Assembly (NCBI RefSeq): GCF_003219815.1
Contig: NZ_QJVD01000013.1
Coordinates: 1 to 64,000 of the forward strand
Length of the DNA: 64,000 nt
Source: Arthrobacter livingstonensis
Lineage (GTDB): Bacteria; Actinomycetota; Actinomycetes; Actinomycetales; Micrococcaceae
Reading direction: 5' to 3'
Of this stretch, positions 61,107 through 64,000 are shown in pieces (the first letter of the stretch is position 1; every line of letters starts with the position of its first letter). A program made the translations under genes and the position numbers. The notes beneath the pieces are model-generated. The model did no database searches. It was given only the letters and a program-made list of their open reading frames with translations, and was not told where the DNA came from.

Positions 61107-61928
61107 CTACAAGGTTTGCCTCTCCGCGATCCCACCCACGGTTGTATATGCGAGAACGAATTCTCCGCCTACCGCGTCGATCGCGACCCCCATACCGGCC
61201 AGAAGGGCTTCGAGTCTCTCCTTCGGCAGGCGGTTGATGCCGCCGGAGGTCGAGGCCTGCTCCAACCACGCGTCGCGGCTAATGGTCGTCTCCCAGTCGA
61301 AGGCGACTCGCTCGATCGGACGGAAAGCGTTCGTGGCTCGGATCCCGGCCTCGGCCACGTTAATGATCCCGTTGTAGGCACCGCGCCGCAGCGCCGTCGC
61401 CCATGGGTTGAACGGCAGCCCGGTATCGAGCGAAGCGAAGACCTTCCCGAACTGCGCGGCGAGTTCGGCCGGCGGCCGGGCCTCGTTCCAGAACAGCACC
61501 AAACAGCCGCCGGGCCGGAGCACGTCCGCAGCCCTGGCAGCCCCCGAGACGGGGTCGACCCAATGCCAGGTCTGCCCGGCGATGAGACCGTCGAACATGC
61601 GGCCGGCAGCAACCCATTCCTCGAACCGCGCTACCTCGACATCGAATCCCTGGAGGCGGGCGAACTGGGCCATACGCGGGTCAGCTTCAACGCCGAGCAC
61701 AGTGAACCCGCGATCGCCGAACGGCCGAGACGAAATGCCGGTGCCGATTCCGACGTCAAGGATCGCCCTGCCGGGCATGCGGCGGGCGATCTCGTCAATG
61801 AACGCATCCGGGTAGTGCGGTCGGGTCCGATCGAAGCGAACGGCATCGTCTCCGAAGGATTCAGCCATCTCGCGCCGTTGGTGAGATCCACCTCCCGAAT
61901 CGGGAGGCGATGCCGGTATAGTGACCAT
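61107..61928 (-). CDS. Class I SAM-dependent methyltransferase
   Basis: 273 aa from ATG 61928. Rossmann-like methyltransferase: ILDVGIGTGISSRPF (motif I), TVLGVEADPRMAQFA (motif II acidic residue), FDGLIAGQTWHWVDP (motif III/IV) and DVLRPGGCLVLFW. The group is Methyltransf_11-like; the substrate is unknown. It is divergent from the TetR gene at 61979 across a 14-bp palindrome, so it is a likely target of that repressor. Confidence 0.85.
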   Translation of the reverse strand: MVTIPASPPDSGGGSHQRREMAESFGDDAVRFDRTRPHYPDAFIDEIARRMPGRAILDVGIGTGISSRPFGDRGFTVLGVEADPRMAQFARLQGFDVEVARFEEWVAAGRMFDGLIAGQTWHWVDPVSGAARAADVLRPGGCLVLFWNEARPPAELAAQFGKVFASLDTGLPFNPWATALRRGAYNGIINVAEAGIRATNAFRPIERVAFDWETTISRDAWLEQASTSGGINRLPKERLEALLAGMGVAIDAVGGEFVLAYTTVGGIAERQTL

Positions 61929-61941
61929 GCGCCACTCTAAA

Positions 61942-61955
61942 TGGGCATATGCCCA
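61942..61955. promoter_or_regulatory. TetR operator palindrome
   Basis: TGGGCATATGCCCA is a perfect 14-bp palindrome midway between the divergent methyltransferase and TetR start codons. It is the natural site for the TetR protein to repress both. Confidence 0.65.
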
Positions 61956-61978
61956 CTAGTCAATGGATCGGAGGCCGG

Positions 61979-62569
61979 ATGCCGACCGGAGTCGCGCTCC
62001 ACGATGCACGCGCACAGCTACTCACGGCGGCCGAGCACGTCCTGCTCCGCGACGGCCCCTCGGGCCTGACAAGTCGTGCCGTCACCGACGAGGCCTGCGT
62101 TGCCAAGGGCGTCCTACACCGACATTTCACGGATTTCGACGACCTGCTCGCCGCCCTCGTCCAAAACCAGATCTCCGCCTTAAATCGCATGGCGGCCGAA
62201 CTCGTCGACCAGGTCGGCTCCGGAACAGTCGGCGGAAACCTCTCCACCGCGCTCTCCGAGCTGTTTCACCCGCCCGGGCTAGCTCTCATTCGCCTCATTC
62301 TGTCTCGGGACGAACTCCGTGCCCGCCTGCGTTCGGACACGAGACAAGGCATCCCGTTCCTCACTGAAGCCGTCACCGGGCTCAGCGCTTACCTGACTGC
62401 CGAACAACACGTCGGCCGCATCCTCCCCAACGCGCGGCCGGACACACTCGCGCACGCCTTAGTCGGGACCGGGCATCTACTCTTCGCCGGCGGATTCGGC
62501 GGATTACCCGACGAATCCGCAGTACGCGAGATCGTCGAGGCGATCACCGTCGGTGCAGCGACATCCTAG
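61979..62569 (+). CDS. TetR family transcriptional regulator
   Basis: 196 aa from ATG 61979 (GGAGG nearby). The frame opens at 61949, but that start lies inside the palindrome at 61942-61955. N-terminal helix-turn-helix: QLLTAAEHVLLRDGPSGLTSRAVTDEACVAKGVLHRHFTDFDDLLAAL. The C-terminal ligand domain is of ordinary length. It likely represses itself and the divergent methyltransferase. No ligand is evident. Confidence 0.86.
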   Translation: MPTGVALHDARAQLLTAAEHVLLRDGPSGLTSRAVTDEACVAKGVLHRHFTDFDDLLAALVQNQISALNRMAAELVDQVGSGTVGGNLSTALSELFHPPGLALIRLILSRDELRARLRSDTRQGIPFLTEAVTGLSAYLTAEQHVGRILPNARPDTLAHALVGTGHLLFAGGFGGLPDESAVREIVEAITVGAATS

Positions 62570-62737
62570 GAGCCTCGACAGGGCGCGTCGTATCCCGGCG
62601 AAGTATCAAAAATTTGAACATGAAGCACGACTGCGGTGCCGCCGTCCCGCAAGGGAAACGGTTACCAGTCAACCAGGCCTGGAATGTGGTCGGTTCCACG
62701 GTGGTGAAGATGGGAGCCTGGCAATGCCTGTCCAGGT

Positions 62738-63589
62738 CTAGAAGCGCTGGAGTGATTGGCCCAGCATTTGGTGTCCCTGGGCCTCGAACATTTCGTCCCC
62801 TACCAAGTGGGCCCACACGGCTGTGCCGATGGCTTCCCGGAGCAGGTCCATTCGCCAGACAACCTCGGAGCGAGGATCACCGCCGTACCCTGCCAGGAAG
62901 GTTGCTTCCAGAGTTGCGTTTTTCCGCCACTGCTGCACCGCCAATCGACAGAGGTCCGTCGCTGCTGGTCGAAAGTCAAACCGACCGAAGTCTATTGCCC
63001 TTAGCTCGCCATTTTCGCTGATCCAGTTTCGCGGTTGCCAGTCTCCGTGCGTCGGGACAACCACTATCGGGAGCGGCCGGTACTCTGTGAGGCGCTGTCG
63101 GGCCTCTCGCTCCACTTCTGGATCGATCCGATGCTTTCGGTCAAGCCAGGCTAGTGACTTCGCCGTCACACGAAACTCATATTGATCATCAATACGGCTC
63201 TCCTGGCCGTGAAGCAATTTCAGTAGTTCACCAGCCTGAGCATGAGCGCTCTCGGCGAGTTCCTCACCTGTGCCCTCTACCAAATCCCCATCGAGGTAAT
63301 CGAGCACCAAGAGATTCAATTGTCGGCTCGAACGCAGCAACCCGCCGGCCCGGCCGCTGGCGACCAGTGGACTCGTGTAAGACTCATGGGCGGTGATCTC
63401 GCGACCGATGTGATGGTTGTCGGGTCCTGCAGCCTTGACGATCACTGTGCGATCGCGAGTACTGACGTGGAGTACCTTCGTGTCCACCTGACCCCACGAC
63501 AGGTCTGCAATAAGAGAAGGAGTGCCGAGCCACGTTCTGGCGAGCTCAGCCTGCTGCTCAGATAATTGTCCGCCGTCCCATCGCCCCAT
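62738..63589 (-). CDS. APH-family phosphotransferase
   Basis: 283 aa from ATG 63589; the open frame continues upstream to 63964 but without conserved features. VIVKAAGPDNHHIGREI gives the nucleotide Lys region, VVVPTHGDWQPRNWI the Brenner motif with the catalytic Asp, and AIDFGRFDFRP the metal-binding DFG-like segment. Small-molecule kinase of unknown substrate, related to the gene at 54371. No clear ribosome site precedes the chosen start, so it could be a little longer. Confidence 0.75.
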   Translation of the reverse strand: MGRWDGGQLSEQQAELARTWLGTPSLIADLSWGQVDTKVLHVSTRDRTVIVKAAGPDNHHIGREITAHESYTSPLVASGRAGGLLRSSRQLNLLVLDYLDGDLVEGTGEELAESAHAQAGELLKLLHGQESRIDDQYEFRVTAKSLAWLDRKHRIDPEVEREARQRLTEYRPLPIVVVPTHGDWQPRNWISENGELRAIDFGRFDFRPAATDLCRLAVQQWRKNATLEATFLAGYGGDPRSEVVWRMDLLREAIGTAVWAHLVGDEMFEAQGHQMLGQSLQRF

Positions 63590-63973
63590 GAGCAGGAAGC
63601 CTATCAGTGGATCGAACCCAACCACCTCGGTTCGCTCACTATTGGGACCGTCCCATATGCCGGTCCCTCGCCGGGCAAACCACCCGCTGAACTGCACTGT
63701 CGTCTCGCAGGTCAATTCTCCGTCCGTAAGACGGGCCCGGTGAGCCGTCCGCTGAGCGGGCGGCGGACATTCTTGGCGGGGGGCGATTTGCTGATGTGCT
63801 GCTCGAGGATTTCCGCGTAGAGCCATGGCATTGCCGCCCGCGTATGGCCCCTGATGGCCAACGGCAGGGGACACATCCCAACGACAGCCCGCGCTTTCGC
63901 ATGGCCCCCCAGGGGTGCCACTGTCCTGGAACTTGGGCGAGCGCACCGGGGCGATTTGCGGCAAGATGGAACA
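63590..63973. other. Gene-poor stretch near the right edge
   Basis: About 380 bp without a convincing gene. The minus frames here give no recognisable domain and may be an extension of the phosphotransferase or chance reading frames. No repeat or RNA structure was noted. Confidence 0.3.
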
Positions 63974-64000
63974 GTGACTAGCCAGCCTGAGAACCCCACC
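63974..64000 (+). CDS. Possible start of next gene (partial)
   Basis: GTG 63974 opens a frame (V/M-T-S-Q-P-E-N-P-T) that runs off the window edge. A GGAA-containing stretch lies just upstream. Nothing more can be said. Confidence 0.25.

Overview
The window is high-GC DNA of an actinobacterium, most like the Arthrobacter/Micrococcaceae group. Reasons are the strong G/C third positions, mycothiol-associated DinB-like enzymes (maleylpyruvate isomerase family), a giant LAL-type LuxR regulator, and a kinase/FN3/MoxR/DUF58/transglutaminase cluster of actinobacterial type. This placement is inference; there is no rRNA or other marker gene in the window. No tRNA, rRNA or CRISPR array was seen.

Region 1 (1-5440): a retron cut in two by a mobile element. 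A retron-type reverse transcriptase (minus strand, YADD and VTG motifs, about 469 aa when rejoined) is split between its LPQG and APTSP residues by a 3.5-kb RIT element (three overlapping tyrosine-recombinase genes, 63-bp perfect terminal inverted repeats, GCCCT direct repeats at the ends). Directly upstream of the RT start lies a segment with the layout of a retron msr-msd RNA: 12+6-bp a1/a2 inverted repeats at 5166-5184 and 5019-5038 enclosing three stem-loops, preceded by a promoter that would start transcription at a1.

Region 2 (5438-16350): an SGNH-hydrolase lipoprotein next to an esterase, a PLP-dependent decarboxylase, then a small redox/stress cluster (unknown 252-aa protein, DsrE-like, AhpD-like lacking one cysteine, HD/LuxR regulator, OsmC). 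It faces a 969-aa LAL-type LuxR regulator, and a perfect 8-2-8 palindrome sits about 55 bp upstream of its first gene.

Region 3 (16400-19820): a frameshifted VOC gene, a GH13 alpha-glucosidase, and a divergent ROK repressor with two palindromes between them.

Region 4 (20227-49852): about 30 kb on one strand and probably one functional unit. Two tandem paralogous giant surface proteins (2052 and 2037 aa; membrane anchor, N-terminal domain, 11 cadherin/Ig-like repeats, FN3 repeats, 4-Cys tail) are followed by MoxR ATPase, DUF58, a transglutaminase-like membrane protein whose catalytic Cys is Asp, a zinc-ribbon/RDD/FHA protein, PP2C phosphatase, zinc-ribbon/FHA protein, Ser/Thr kinase with an outside domain, an FHA-like protein, and a ubiquitin-like/FHA/2TM/triple-ATPase EssC/EccC-like protein. 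It resembles the bifidobacterial PFNA cluster joined to a type VII secretion motor, with no WXG100 substrate in view. Most genes overlap by 1-4 bases, and kinase, phosphatase and several FHA domains suggest phospho-control of a cell-surface assembly or export machine.

Region 5 (49900-64000): mixed accessory genes: MPI-family proteins, an RHH antitoxin with a truncated RelE, EamA transporter, isonitrile-hydratase-like protein, VOC protein, a GNAT gene with an in-frame stop, two APH-type kinases, DM13 lipoprotein, EVE protein, DUF4287, a frameshifted quinone oxidoreductase, an intact RelE/Phd module, and a methyltransferase divergent from a TetR regulator across a 14-bp palindrome.
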